This document shows, one piece after another, positions 1 to 8,645 of a stretch of DNA of 64,000 bases. Position 1 is the first letter of the stretch, and every line of letters begins with the position of its first letter. The notes below the pieces were generated by a model. The model was not told the origin of the DNA. It searched no databases and saw only the letters and a list, made by a program, of their open reading frames with translations. Source of the DNA: Pseudarthrobacter siccitolerans (GTDB taxonomy: Bacteria > Actinomycetota > Actinomycetes > Actinomycetales > Micrococcaceae). Location: contig NZ_JAUSXB010000001.1 in assembly GCF_030823375.1 (NCBI RefSeq), forward strand, positions 3,844,001 to 3,908,000, in the 5' to 3' direction. A program made the translations under genes and the position numbers.

Positions 1-1
1 C

Positions 2-754
2 CCGTGGATCATTCCGTTCATCCTCATGCTCGGCGGCACCTACCTCTGCTTCGAAGGTGCCGAGAAGGTCTGGCACAAGCTCCGGGGAGACCACTCGGAC
101 GAAAAGGCGCCAGCCGTTGAACGTGGTCCGGAGGCGGAGGACAAGGTGGTCAAGGGCGCCATCACCACCGACTTCATCCTGTCCTGCGAGATCATGGTCA
201 TCGCGATGAACGAGGTGGCCGGCGACTCCTTATGGGTCCGGGCGCTGATCCTGGTCCTCGTAGCCTTCGCGATCACAGTGCTCGTGTACGGTGCCGTGGG
301 ACTCATCGTCAAAATGGACGACGTCGGCCTGCACCTGACCACCAAGGACTCCGCCGGTTCCAAGCGCTTCGGCGAACTGCTCGTCAAGGGGATGCCCGCC
401 GTACTGGCCGCGATCACCCTGATCGGCACCATCGCCATGCTGTGGGTTGGCGGTCACATCATGGTGCAGGGTGCACACGACCTCGGCTGGCACGCGCCCT
501 ATGACTTGGTTCATGCCCTCGAGCACCCCTTCGCCGGGATCGCGGTGGTGGGTGGCTTCCTGGCCTGGCTGGTAAATACCCTGTGCTCGGCCGTTATCGG
601 CATTGTCTGGGGCCTCGTGGTCATGGCCGTCCTGCACCCGCTGCTGAAGGCGCTGCCGTTCGGCAAAGGGAAGGGCGGCCACGAGGAGGGCGACGTTCGC
701 GCCGCAATCGGCGGCCACCATGAGACGAAACACGACGGCGGTCCCGCCTCTTAG
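2..754 (+). CDS. DUF808 family membrane protein, 3' part
   Basis: The reading frame is open from the window edge (frame begins at base 2) to the TAG at 754, so the true start lies outside. The visible 250 residues carry a charged loop followed by several hydrophobic segments (around TDFILSCEIMVIAMNEV, ALILVLVAFAITVLVYG, VLAAITLIGTIAMLWVGG and two near the C-terminus) and a soluble, Gly/His-rich tail. The order of segments and the phrase LLVKGMPAVLAAITL match the DUF808 (YedI) family of inner-membrane proteins, whose function is unknown. It is convergent with the lipid kinase on the other strand, with about 20 bases between the stops. Confidence 0.85.
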   Translation, partial: PWIIPFILMLGGTYLCFEGAEKVWHKLRGDHSDEKAPAVERGPEAEDKVVKGAITTDFILSCEIMVIAMNEVAGDSLWVRALILVLVAFAITVLVYGAVGLIVKMDDVGLHLTTKDSAGSKRFGELLVKGMPAVLAAITLIGTIAMLWVGGHIMVQGAHDLGWHAPYDLVHALEHPFAGIAVVGGFLAWLVNTLCSAVIGIVWGLVVMAVLHPLLKALPFGKGKGGHEEGDVRAAIGGHHETKHDGGPAS

Positions 755-773
755 CCCGTCCCTGCGGTCGGTC

Positions 774-1742
774 TCAAACGAGCGGACCGCCCGCAGGGCC
801 GGGTCCGTTGAAGGATGCAGCGGTGCTGCTCTGCGGTACCACCACGTGGACGGCGTTGCGCTGGACGGTGAAGTCGGTGGGCGTGAGCTTCGCAATCTCG
901 CCGTCGAGGTTCACCGGCAGCGGCGGTTCGGTGACCAGCCGGACCTGTCGGCTGGTCAGGTGGTACACCCGGTCGTGCTTGATGAAGCTTCCGTCCTTGA
1001 GCAACCGTGCGATGCTGACGTGCTCCCGGAGCGGCCCGGCCAGGATCGCGTAGATGTCAAGAGTGTGATCATCGATTCCCGCCGTGGGGGAGACCGTGTT
1101 GCCGCCGCCGTAGTGCCGCCCGTTGCCCACGGCCACCTGAAGCAGCTCCTCGAGCTCCAGCGGCTCGTGGTCTCCGTCCGGGAACTCGAGGCGGGCCCGG
1201 AACGGCTTGTGCCGGGCATAAGCCTGCAGCGTAGCTACGGCGTATGCCAGCGGCCCGATGTACCGCTTCAGGCGCGGGCGGAGAGCCTCGGTAACGCCCA
1301 CCGACAAGCCAACAGAAGCGACGTTGAGGAAGGGCTGGCCATCGGCGCGGCCAAGGTCGATGTCCACCACCTTCCCGGCTGCGATCGCGGCGCATGCCGC
1401 GGCAAGGTCATCCGGTATCTCCAGCGTGCGGGCGAAGTCATTGGCCGTGCCCAGCGGAAGAACGCCCAGCATAATATTGGTGCCGGCAACCCGACCGGCG
1501 GCGCAGGCCACCGTCCCGTCGCCGCCGCCGACAACCACCAGGTCGTGCCCGTCGGCAATTACTCGATCGAGCGTGCCGGCCAGCTCCGCTCCCGACAGGA
1601 CGGGGTGCACAACCGAGACAGGGACGCCTGCCTTTCGCATGGTGTCCACGGCCAGTTCGTGTGCCGCAGCCCCTCGGCGTGAGCCGGCATTGATCACAAC
1701 GGCAGCGGAGCGGGCCTCGCGGGCAACCTTCATGGAGGACAT
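774..1742 (-). CDS. Diacylglycerol kinase-family lipid kinase (YegS/DgkB type)
   Basis: Cytosolic or membrane-associated kinase expected to phosphorylate a lipid such as diacylglycerol. Near the N-terminus is a strand-loop VVINAGSRRG, followed by the catalytic-domain signature GGGDGT (nucleotide binding) and LPLGTANDFAR, both diagnostic of the DAGK catalytic fold; the C-terminal half (LLQVAVGNGRHYGGG, LPVNLDGE) matches the second domain, where the LDGE motif is typical. I use the ATG at 1742 (protein MSSMKVAREA). A TTG at 1793 would add 17 residues and leave only 12 bases to the stop of the upstream MFS gene, so both genes are probably co-transcribed. Substrate is not predictable from sequence. 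Confidence 0.85.
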   Translation of the reverse strand: MSSMKVAREARSAAVVINAGSRRGAAAHELAVDTMRKAGVPVSVVHPVLSGAELAGTLDRVIADGHDLVVVGGGDGTVACAAGRVAGTNIMLGVLPLGTANDFARTLEIPDDLAAACAAIAAGKVVDIDLGRADGQPFLNVASVGLSVGVTEALRPRLKRYIGPLAYAVATLQAYARHKPFRARLEFPDGDHEPLELEELLQVAVGNGRHYGGGNTVSPTAGIDDHTLDIYAILAGPLREHVSIARLLKDGSFIKHDRVYHLTSRQVRLVTEPPLPVNLDGEIAKLTPTDFTVQRNAVHVVVPQSSTAASFNGPGPAGGPLV

Positions 1743-1805
1743 GGTAGGTGGTTGACCTGTGAATTCTGCCGGCCGACCAGCAGCCACAAGCAAAACGGGC
1801 GGGAC

Positions 1806-3044
1806 CTAGTGCGTGTTTTCGCGCTCGCCGACCGGCCGCGGCTGCTTCCAGGTGGACTCCCGCGGACCGGGAGGGTACGCCGCAGTCTTCCCTGCCCAGG
1901 CGATGACCAGGGCCGCGATGACCGGGATGGCCGCGGCGGCGGGAACCAGCAACGGCCCGGCCACCACCAGCGCGGCGGACCCATACAGTGCGCCGATGGT
2001 GATGCCCAGCTGGATGGTGAGAACCGTCAGCCCGTTGGCCGCGTCCTTGTTCTCGCGGCCGGCCCGGAGGATGGCCGACTGGTTGTAGATGCCGATGGCG
2101 CCAAGTCCGGCGCCCCACACCGTCATCAACGCGAGCGCGAAGACGAGGCTGCCACCCACAAAAGGCAACGCCAGCATCGAAGCGGCAATTGCCGCCGTCG
2201 TAATCAGAAGCGAACGCCGCGGGTGGGAATCGACCGTGAGCCCGGCGATCCAGATGCCGAGCAGGCCCGCGACGCCCAGGACGGTGAGGGAGAGGCTGAT
2301 GGCGTAGTCGGGCAGGCCGGCTTCGCGGATGTACGGGGCAATGTAGGTGAAGAGTGCGAAGTGGGCCAGGACCAGCAGCGGCCAGGCGATGGCCACGGAC
2401 TTCACGCCGGGCTGGGCAATGGCCGCGCGCATGGAGGGGCGGGCCTCGCCGGCGCCGCGCCGGACCGGCGGGAGGAAGAAAAAGCCCAGGACGGCGAGAA
2501 GGACGCCGAAGCCGGCGAGGGCCAGGAACGCCGCCCGCCAGCCGAGGACCGTCCCCAAGGCGGTGCCGACCGGGGCGCCAATGGCCAGGCCCAGGCTGTT
2601 GCCGCTGAAGACGACCGCCAGGGCCTTGCCCACCTTGTCGGCCGGGACCACGCGGGCCACATACGGGGCCATGGTGGTCCAGAGCAGTCCGTGCGCCAGG
2701 CCGCCCACCAGCCGGGCAACCATCGCGAACGTGAAGTCGGGAGCCAGCCCCACCAGCGCGTTGCTGAGCGCGAACGTCAGGACCAGCGCCACCAGCAAAG
2801 GCCGCTTCGGGATGTTTGCCAGCAGCCGCGCCGCGGGCACCACGGTGACCACAATGACGGCGGCATAGGCGGCGGCGAGGTAGCCCGCTACCGGCTCGGA
2901 CACGTTCAGGCCCGTGCTGACCTGGGGGAGCAGACCGGACGGGAGCAGCTCGGTGGTGATGGCGGTGAAGGCGATGGTTGCCAGGACCATCATGGCGGCC
3001 AGCGGGAATCGCTGGGGCGCCGGCGCGGAAATCGCGGAGGACAT
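1806..3044 (-). CDS. MFS transporter, AraJ/YdhP-like efflux family
   Basis: A 412-residue, about twelve-helix transporter. The N-terminal helix AFTAITTELLPSGLLPQVS is the hallmark of the AraJ/YdhP/NepI-like DHA1 branch (T-E-x-x-P-x-G-L-L-P), and a conserved Arg follows in VARLVGGLAHGLLW. The usual role is proton-driven export of sugars, nucleosides or drugs; the substrate is unknown. The ATG at 3044 (MSSAISAPAP) is chosen; a TTG at 3101 extends the frame by 19 residues and has a GGGAGG very close upstream, so a leader or longer form is possible. Translationally close to the lipid kinase downstream. A broken copy of this gene's 3' end occurs at about 51905-52062. Confidence 0.88.
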   Translation of the reverse strand: MSSAISAPAPQRFPLAAMMVLATIAFTAITTELLPSGLLPQVSTGLNVSEPVAGYLAAAYAAVIVVTVVPAARLLANIPKRPLLVALVLTFALSNALVGLAPDFTFAMVARLVGGLAHGLLWTTMAPYVARVVPADKVGKALAVVFSGNSLGLAIGAPVGTALGTVLGWRAAFLALAGFGVLLAVLGFFFLPPVRRGAGEARPSMRAAIAQPGVKSVAIAWPLLVLAHFALFTYIAPYIREAGLPDYAISLSLTVLGVAGLLGIWIAGLTVDSHPRRSLLITTAAIAASMLALPFVGGSLVFALALMTVWGAGLGAIGIYNQSAILRAGRENKDAANGLTVLTIQLGITIGALYGSAALVVAGPLLVPAAAAIPVIAALVIAWAGKTAAYPPGPRESTWKQPRPVGERENTH

Positions 3045-3523
3045 TAAGGGGATTCCATTCAAGGAGGAGGGGAGTGGAACCGGGCGATGCTGGCCTAACA
3101 ATTCCTCCCTTAAATTTACCCGATGAACCAGGGGCTTCCGTGCAGTGGCGTGTCGTGGAAAAGGAGTTGGGCTTGCGATGTTTCCGCTGCCCCGGAGTCC
3201 TGCGGATCAGGGTTCCGGACAGTACGACGGCGGCTGCCGGTCCAAGTGCCGGGATCGACCACGGAACCCTGAAGAATCACCGAATTGCATTGATGTGCCC
3301 GGATGGCGGTGCCAAAATGGTCGGAGCGGCACCAATGAGCCGGGATGCCTCAAAACGGCAAGATTAAACGCAGAGTGTCCGTCCGCAAAAGCGGCGTTCG
3401 ACTCTTCTCGACAGCCCGGCACGGTTGCCGGACACCTGGGCTTCGCCGGACGCCGGACGCGGGAAGCCCAAAGCCAAAGACGCCATCCGTCGGTGGCGCG
3501 TGACCTCCATTGGAGGGAACGAG
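3045..3523. other. Divergent intergenic region between two MFS genes
   Basis: About 480 bases separate the divergent MFS genes. A GGGAGG lies at about 3104-3109 on the minus strand. One copy of the recurrent ACGACGGCGG string lies at 3224-3233, here without a convincing partner arm. I see no convincing coding frame and no clear operator; it presumably holds the two promoters. Confidence 0.4.
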
Positions 3524-5038
3524 ATGACGCAGCAACCTCTTAAGAAACGCCGCCTCCGCGTTTCAGACGTCAACGTTGTTGACCACCGGGTCCTTCGAAA
3601 AGCGCTCGGCGGGACAATCGTGGGAAACACGATGGAATGGTACGACGTTGGCGTTTTCGGTTATCTGATCACCACCATGGGGCCGGTGTTCCTGCCGGAA
3701 GCAGACAAAGCCGTACAGAACCTGTTCCTGCTGGGAACCTTCGGAGCAACCTTTATCGCCCGCCCACTGGGCGGCATATTTTTCGGCTGGCTTGGCGACA
3801 AGATCGGCCGCCAGAAGGTCCTGGCGATGACCTTGATGCTCATGGCTGCGGCCACCTTCGCCGTCGGCCTGCTCCCGGGGTATCCGGTGCTGGGCATTTG
3901 GGCCGCCGTGCTGCTGGTGATCACCAAGCTGGTGCAGGGCTTCTCCACCGGCGGCGAGTACGCGGGCGCCACCACGTTCGTCAGCGAGCACTCCCCGGAC
4001 CACCGCCGCGGCTTCTTCGCCAGCTTCCTGGACATGGGGAGCTATCTGGGCTTTGCCTTGGGTGCCGGCTTGGTGTCCGTCCTCCAGCTGACCCTGGGCC
4101 AGGCCCAGATGGAGGCCTGGGGCTGGCGGATCCCGTTCCTGATCGCAGGGCCGCTCGGCATCATCGCGATCTACTTCCGGATGAAAATTGAGGAATCGCC
4201 CGCGTTCGCGGCAACCCTCGAGGCTGAGGCCGAAATCGCCAGGCATCCGGAAACCGGTGAGGTGCTCGGCCCTATGGGTCCGGTGGGAATCTTCAAGGCC
4301 TACTGGCAGAGGATAGTGCTGGCCATGATCCTCGTGGCCGCTGCCAACACCGTGGGCTACGCATTAACGTCCTACATGCCCACATACCTGACCACCAACA
4401 AGGGATACGACGAGATCCACGGGACTCTCCTGACCATCCCGGTCCTGGTGGTCATGTCCCTGTGCATTCCACTGACCGGTCATCTCTCGGACCGGATCGG
4501 CCGGCGCCCGGTGCTGTGGATCGGTGCCGTCAGCACCGTGGTTCTGTCCCTCCCGGCGTTCCTTCTGATCTCCATCGGGACCATCCCGGCCACGATCGCC
4601 GGCCTGGCCCTGGTCGCCTTCCCCGTCACGTTCTACGTTGCCAACCTCGCTTCGGCGCTCCCGGCGCTGTTCCCCACCGCCCACCGCTACGGGGCCATGG
4701 GCATCGCCTACAACTTTGCCGTGGCGATCTTCGGAGGCACCACGCCTTTCATCATTGCAAGCTTGATTCAACTCACGGGCAACGACCTGATGCCCGCCTA
4801 TTACCTCATGGCCACCTCTGCGGTCGCCGCGGTCACCATTTATTTCCTGCCGGAATCCGCCCGGAGGCACCTGCCCGGGTCAATGCCCAGCGTGGATTCG
4901 GAGCAAGCTGCCCGGGAGCTGGTGGCAACACAGGACGATAACCCCATGCTGGACATGGCCACGCTGCCCTTCGGCCCCAGTTATGAGGCCGCAAAGGCGG
5001 CGCATGCGGGACCTGAAAGCAGGGCGGGGGAGCCATGA
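3524..5038 (+). CDS. MFS transporter, metabolite:H+ symporter (ProP/KgtP-like)
   Basis: A 504-residue symporter of the MHS family, predicted to import a small organic solute (compatible solute, dicarboxylate or similar) with protons. The N-terminus has the family signature GNTMEWYDVGVFGYL, then the loop 2-3 motif GDKIGRQKVL and the glycine-rich GFSTGGEYAGA of helix 5; the repeat motif DRIGRRPVL appears in the second half. The ATG at 3524 is preceded by GGAGGG at ideal spacing, and the in-frame ATG 99 bases upstream lacks such support. The C-terminus carries an extra soluble tail of about 50 residues, common in this family. Substrate cannot be assigned. Confidence 0.9.
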   Translation: MTQQPLKKRRLRVSDVNVVDHRVLRKALGGTIVGNTMEWYDVGVFGYLITTMGPVFLPEADKAVQNLFLLGTFGATFIARPLGGIFFGWLGDKIGRQKVLAMTLMLMAAATFAVGLLPGYPVLGIWAAVLLVITKLVQGFSTGGEYAGATTFVSEHSPDHRRGFFASFLDMGSYLGFALGAGLVSVLQLTLGQAQMEAWGWRIPFLIAGPLGIIAIYFRMKIEESPAFAATLEAEAEIARHPETGEVLGPMGPVGIFKAYWQRIVLAMILVAAANTVGYALTSYMPTYLTTNKGYDEIHGTLLTIPVLVVMSLCIPLTGHLSDRIGRRPVLWIGAVSTVVLSLPAFLLISIGTIPATIAGLALVAFPVTFYVANLASALPALFPTAHRYGAMGIAYNFAVAIFGGTTPFIIASLIQLTGNDLMPAYYLMATSAVAAVTIYFLPESARRHLPGSMPSVDSEQAARELVATQDDNPMLDMATLPFGPSYEAAKAAHAGPESRAGEP

Positions 5039-5351
5039 GGCGGCGGGGCCGGTAAGTGCGGGGAGAGTATGACGGCGGCACTCGGCTTAGAACCCGGGAC
5101 CCGCCGGTCAGGAGAGGTATCCCCGCATATTGACTGCCTGTGACCCGAGGCATAGCGTCTGCGGTAAGCGGGGCCATTCACCCCGTTTCCACGGGATAAG
5201 GGGCCGGATCTGGGCCGCTCCTGCACGGCCACGGAGCCAGGTGAGGAGGATTCTGTGCGGACATCATTCAGCATCAAATGTACCCGGGCTCCCCGGAGGC
5301 GTTCCGGATGGCCGCGGAACACCGTGTTAGGGATCCAGGGAAGGGAAAACC
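5039..5351. other. Intergenic region upstream of the GYD gene
   Basis: No coding frame with support. It includes another copy of the recurrent GACGGCGG string at about 5071-5078 and probably carries the promoter of the GYD-domain gene. No clean hairpin was found behind the MFS stop. Confidence 0.3.
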
Positions 5352-5672
5352 ATGCCGAAGTATCTGTTTGAAGGGACGTACGTGGGCCAGGGAATCAAGG
5401 GGCTCATGCAGGAAGGCGGCACCAAGCGGCGTGATGCTCTGACGGAGGCCCTCAAGTCTGTAGGCGGAACGCTGGAGAGCTTCTACTACGCCTTTGGTTA
5501 CTACGACGTCCTGGGCGTTTTTGACGTGCCGGATGATGCAAGCGCTGCAGCACTGTCGCTGCTGATCAATTCGACCGGGAACGTCAACGTCCGGCTGAAG
5601 CCGCTCATGACGGTGGAAGACCTTGACGAAGCCGCCAAGAGGACGCCGTCCTACCGGGCACCGGGACAGTAG
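5352..5672 (+). CDS. GYD-domain protein
   Basis: A 106-residue soluble protein. The central FGYYDVLGVFDVPDD matches the GYD domain core (here YYDV), and the length agrees with the family, which adopts a small dimeric alpha/beta fold; function is unknown. The start has a purine-rich AGGGAAGGG a few bases upstream. It stands alone and is followed directly by a strong terminator, so it is a single-gene unit. Confidence 0.85.
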   Translation: MPKYLFEGTYVGQGIKGLMQEGGTKRRDALTEALKSVGGTLESFYYAFGYYDVLGVFDVPDDASAAALSLLINSTGNVNVRLKPLMTVEDLDEAAKRTPSYRAPGQ

Positions 5673-5688
5673 GGGAGCCTGGCACCTG

Positions 5689-5736
5689 GCCAGCGGGCCG
5701 GCGTCGTGGAAGTACGACGGCGGCCCGCTGGCTTTT
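5689..5736 (+). terminator. Rho-independent terminator after the GYD gene
   Basis: Two 19-base arms (5689-5707 and 5714-5732) pair with one mismatch around a 6-base loop and are followed by TTTT. The right arm begins with ACGACGGCGG, a string that recurs in several hairpins of this window. Confidence 0.85.
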
Positions 5737-6095
5737 GCACGTCAGGGTTGCCGTGGGTGCGGATTATTGCGGACACTGCCTGGCTGCCAGGAGGGCGAGA
5801 TCGTGAATAAGTCGCTGGACTTCGCGCTCGCGGCCGCTGCTCCTGGAAAGCGGGGACTGGGAGGCCGTGAGCCCTTGGCTTGGAGGAGCAGGAACGGGCC
5901 GACGGGCCGCTGGCGATGCCGCGGAGTCCGATGCGTCTTTGATCGTCACGATTATCCCCTTACGCGAACTGGTGTGAACACCTTAGAAAGCAGTTACCCC
6001 CGGCGGAAGAGCTTTTATCCACCGAAGGAATTTATTGCGCGATTCTTGCGGATTCCTTGAAGGTTCCGCCGTTGGAACACCAAGGTTGAAGTTCC
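5737..6095. other. Intergenic region upstream of the LacI gene
   Basis: About 360 bases. A short minus-strand frame (5764-5949) is open but has no recognisable domain or good start, so it is not called. The distal part is AT-richer and leads into the lacI-type promoter. Confidence 0.35.
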
Positions 6096-6154
6096 TTGAC
6101 AGCGCTGTCAGAATCTGGTTATCTTGGTGAGCGTCATCACTGACAGCGCTGTCA
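6096..6154 (+). promoter_or_regulatory. Promoter with two identical LacI-type operators
   Basis: The perfect 14-base palindrome TGACAGCGCTGTCA occurs at 6097-6110 and 6141-6154, 44 bases apart. A TTGACA -35 box (6096-6101) overlaps the first copy; TATCTT at 6120-6125 fits an actinobacterial -10 (TANNNT) after an 18-base spacer. The second copy ends 13 bases before the regulator's ATG, so binding would block both initiation and early elongation: classic autoregulation (inference). Confidence 0.85.
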
Positions 6155-6167
6155 ATCAAGGAGAATC

Positions 6168-7208
6168 ATGGAGACCGCATCCCGAGCACCCCGCCCGGCT
6201 GCCATCTCCATGTCCGACGTCGCCCGCCACGCTGGCGTTTCCCTAAAGACCGTCTCGCGGGTGGTTAACGCGGAGCAGTACGTCAGTGAGGCGGTACGGG
6301 ATACGGTCCAGCGTGCCATTGCGGAGCTCGGGTACCGGCCGAACGGCGCAGCGCGCGCCTTGGCGTCCAAGCGGACCAGGCGGATCGGAATGATTGCTGC
6401 CAGCACCTCGTTCTCTGGCCCGTCAGCCATCCTGGACGGCGTAGAGAAGGCCGTCCGGCGGCTTGGCTACTCGCTTGCCATCGTGCGTACGCAACCGGAC
6501 GAAGGCTACGAAATACAGCACGCGATCGCCCAGCTCATCGGCCAAGGCGTTGACGGGCTCATTCTGTCGGAGCCGGTGGATACCTACGACCTGGGGATCC
6601 ACGCACCCTCCGGCATTCCGCTTCTCAGTATTGACTACCCGGACGACAAGCACAGTGCCGAGGAAATCGTCGTCGGACCTGACGAAGTGGACGGCGCGCG
6701 GCAGGCTGTGAACCACCTCTTGGATCTGGGCCACCGCACGGTGCACCATATCGGCGGAGACCAGGCCTGGGCGGCAGCGCGACAGCGGGCGCGCGGCTGG
6801 CGGGAGGCCCTTGAGGCTGCCGCCGCACCCGTGATAAAGCCCGTATTCGGCGACTGGACGGCTAGGTCCGGCCACGCCCAGATGCTGCAACTTCTCGAGG
6901 CAGGCAAGCCAACGGCAGTCTTCGTGGCCAACGACCAGATGGCCATTGGTGCCATCCATGCTGTGGAGCGGTCCGGCAGGTCTGTCCCCGGGCAGATCAG
7001 CATTGTGGGCTTTGACGACGCCGACGAATCCGCGTTCCTTCACACGCCCCTGACCACCATCAGGGCGGATTTCCTGGAAACGGCACGCAGGGGAGTGCAG
7101 CGCCTCGTCCAGGCCATCGAAGGCCGGGATGACGAAGCGCGGCACTTCACCCTCCCGGTGCAACTCGTGATCCGCGAGTCCGCCGCACCGCCCCCAGGCC
7201 ACCCCTGA
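6168..7208 (+). CDS. LacI-family transcriptional regulator of the galactoside module
   Basis: A 346-residue repressor. Residues about 15-60 form the LacI helix-turn-helix (SMSDVARHAGVSLKTVSRV) and hinge helix (RPNGAARALASKR); the rest is a periplasmic-binding-like effector domain including VFVANDQMAIGA and ISIVGFDD, both typical. ATG with AAGGAG upstream. It is transcribed towards a binding-protein ABC importer and a GH42 enzyme, so the likely effector is a galactoside or its product. Two copies of TGACAGCGCTGTCA precede it and a related palindrome precedes the binding-protein gene. Confidence 0.93.
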   Translation: METASRAPRPAAISMSDVARHAGVSLKTVSRVVNAEQYVSEAVRDTVQRAIAELGYRPNGAARALASKRTRRIGMIAASTSFSGPSAILDGVEKAVRRLGYSLAIVRTQPDEGYEIQHAIAQLIGQGVDGLILSEPVDTYDLGIHAPSGIPLLSIDYPDDKHSAEEIVVGPDEVDGARQAVNHLLDLGHRTVHHIGGDQAWAAARQRARGWREALEAAAAPVIKPVFGDWTARSGHAQMLQLLEAGKPTAVFVANDQMAIGAIHAVERSGRSVPGQISIVGFDDADESAFLHTPLTTIRADFLETARRGVQRLVQAIEGRDDEARHFTLPVQLVIRESAAPPPGHP

Positions 7209-7263
7209 AAGAGCGACGCAGCACCAGATTCACCTCCACATCCGTCATCAACTCTCCGCGCGG

Positions 7264-7277
7264 TGTTAGCGCTAACA
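7264..7277 (+). promoter_or_regulatory. LacI-type operator before the ABC importer operon
   Basis: Perfect 14-base palindrome TGTTAGCGCTAACA, 11 bases before the ATG of the binding-protein gene. It shares the frame TGnnAGCGCTnnCA with the two operators upstream of the regulator but differs in the inner half-site positions. Confidence 0.8.
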
Positions 7278-7288
7278 AAAGGATTACG

Positions 7289-8641
7289 ATGAACTTACCC
7301 TCAAATGCCGCCCCCTCCCGGCGGTCCCTCCTCAAACTCGGACTGGGCCTGGGCACCGCTGCCTTCGCAGGCACGTCCCTGGCAGGCTGTGGCGGCGGTA
7401 CTGCCGGCGCTCCCGTCACCGCAGGACCCGTGGACTTGTCCTTGTGGACCCACGACCAGGGCTACATCAACTTCTTTTCCGAGGTGGCCAAGGATCCCGC
7501 CAAGGCAGCCCCGTTCAGCTACAATGTCCAGGTCACCAAGTCCGGGTCGACCGACCTGATCACAAAGATGATCGCCCAGGCCGTCGCCGAGCGCGGAACA
7601 CCGGACCTGGTGGGTGTGGAGATCGGCAACTATTCCAGGCTGCGCCGCAAAAACATGGCCCCGGAATTGTTCGTGGACCTGACGCCTGCCACCGCCAAGG
7701 TCAGCTCTGACCTCATTACCTCGCGCACCGCCCCCTACACCTCGGACGGCGGGCTGTACGCCCTCGACTCCGACTCGCCGTTGGTGACCTACTACTACCG
7801 GGATGACCTGTTCAAGCAGCTGGGAATTCCGGAAGGACTCCAGACCTGGGAGGAGTTCGCCGAACTGGGCGCGAAAGTCCGGATGTCAACTGACGCCTCA
7901 TTCGGCGCCCTGGCCGTTGGTTCCAACCTTCCCCAGGTCATTCAGGGCTTCGATATGCTCCTGCAGCAGCGCGGCGGACAGTTGTTTGATGCCGAAGGCA
8001 AGCTGAGAATTGAATCCGAGGAAGCCGAAGAGGTTCTGACCTTCATCGCCAAAGGCTTGGCCAGCGGCTTCCTGACATCCGTCAGCGACTATTATGGGCC
8101 CAGCATCCAGGCCGCGCTCAAGAGCGGCAAGCTCGCCGGGATGTGGATGGCCAGCTGGTACAAGACTTTCGGACTGCTGCCCAACGTCCCCGATCAAAAG
8201 GGGCTGTGGCGGATTCGCCCGCTACCCCGATTCAGCGGTGGCGGAACCCGGGCTGCTTTCGCCGGCGGAACAGGTTTTGCGGTCCTCAAGGACAAGCCAA
8301 ATACCGACGCCGCCACCCACCTTCTGGCCGCGGCCTATCTGGACCCGCAGCAACAGATCCGGCGGTACCAAATGCTCGGCTACCTACCCACGCTGCGCTC
8401 CGTCTTCAACGACCCCGCCCTGCTTTCCATCGGCGACGAATTCTGCGGCGGGCAGCGGCTCTTCGAGGTTTACTCCGATGTCATCGGGGAAGCCCCTGCC
8501 GTCAACCTGAGTCCGAACATGGCCATTCTGAACACCGTGCTCAGCGGATCCCTTCTCCAGGCCTACAAGGGCACCATCACCCCCCGCGAGGCGCTACGGC
8601 AGGCCGCCGAGGCGTTCCGCGGACAGACCCGCGAAGGATAG
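7289..8641 (+). CDS. ABC sugar-binding lipoprotein, Tat-exported
   Basis: A 450-residue extracellular solute-binding protein (family 1) that would capture an oligosaccharide for the two permeases downstream. The N-terminus has a twin-arginine signal SRRSLLKLG, a hydrophobic stretch and a lipobox LAGC with Cys34 as the lipidated residue. The mature part keeps family-1 features such as LVTYYYRDDLFKQLG and WEEFAELGAKV. It starts an operon with 4 bases to the first permease. No ATPase gene is present here; such importers commonly share an MsmK-type ATPase encoded elsewhere. Confidence 0.92.
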   Translation: MNLPSNAAPSRRSLLKLGLGLGTAAFAGTSLAGCGGGTAGAPVTAGPVDLSLWTHDQGYINFFSEVAKDPAKAAPFSYNVQVTKSGSTDLITKMIAQAVAERGTPDLVGVEIGNYSRLRRKNMAPELFVDLTPATAKVSSDLITSRTAPYTSDGGLYALDSDSPLVTYYYRDDLFKQLGIPEGLQTWEEFAELGAKVRMSTDASFGALAVGSNLPQVIQGFDMLLQQRGGQLFDAEGKLRIESEEAEEVLTFIAKGLASGFLTSVSDYYGPSIQAALKSGKLAGMWMASWYKTFGLLPNVPDQKGLWRIRPLPRFSGGGTRAAFAGGTGFAVLKDKPNTDAATHLLAAAYLDPQQQIRRYQMLGYLPTLRSVFNDPALLSIGDEFCGGQRLFEVYSDVIGEAPAVNLSPNMAILNTVLSGSLLQAYKGTITPREALRQAAEAFRGQTREG

Positions 8642-8645
8642 GACC

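Noticed and set aside
1752..3047. Long plus-strand frame opposite the AraJ-like MFS gene
   Set aside because: Arg/Gly/Asp-rich antisense product without domain; the minus strand encodes a complete twelve-helix transporter.
5764..5949. Short minus-strand frame ending in an EVQRLIHDLALLAARQ-like helix
   Set aside because: No start signal, no family and no conserved neighbourhood; too short to support.
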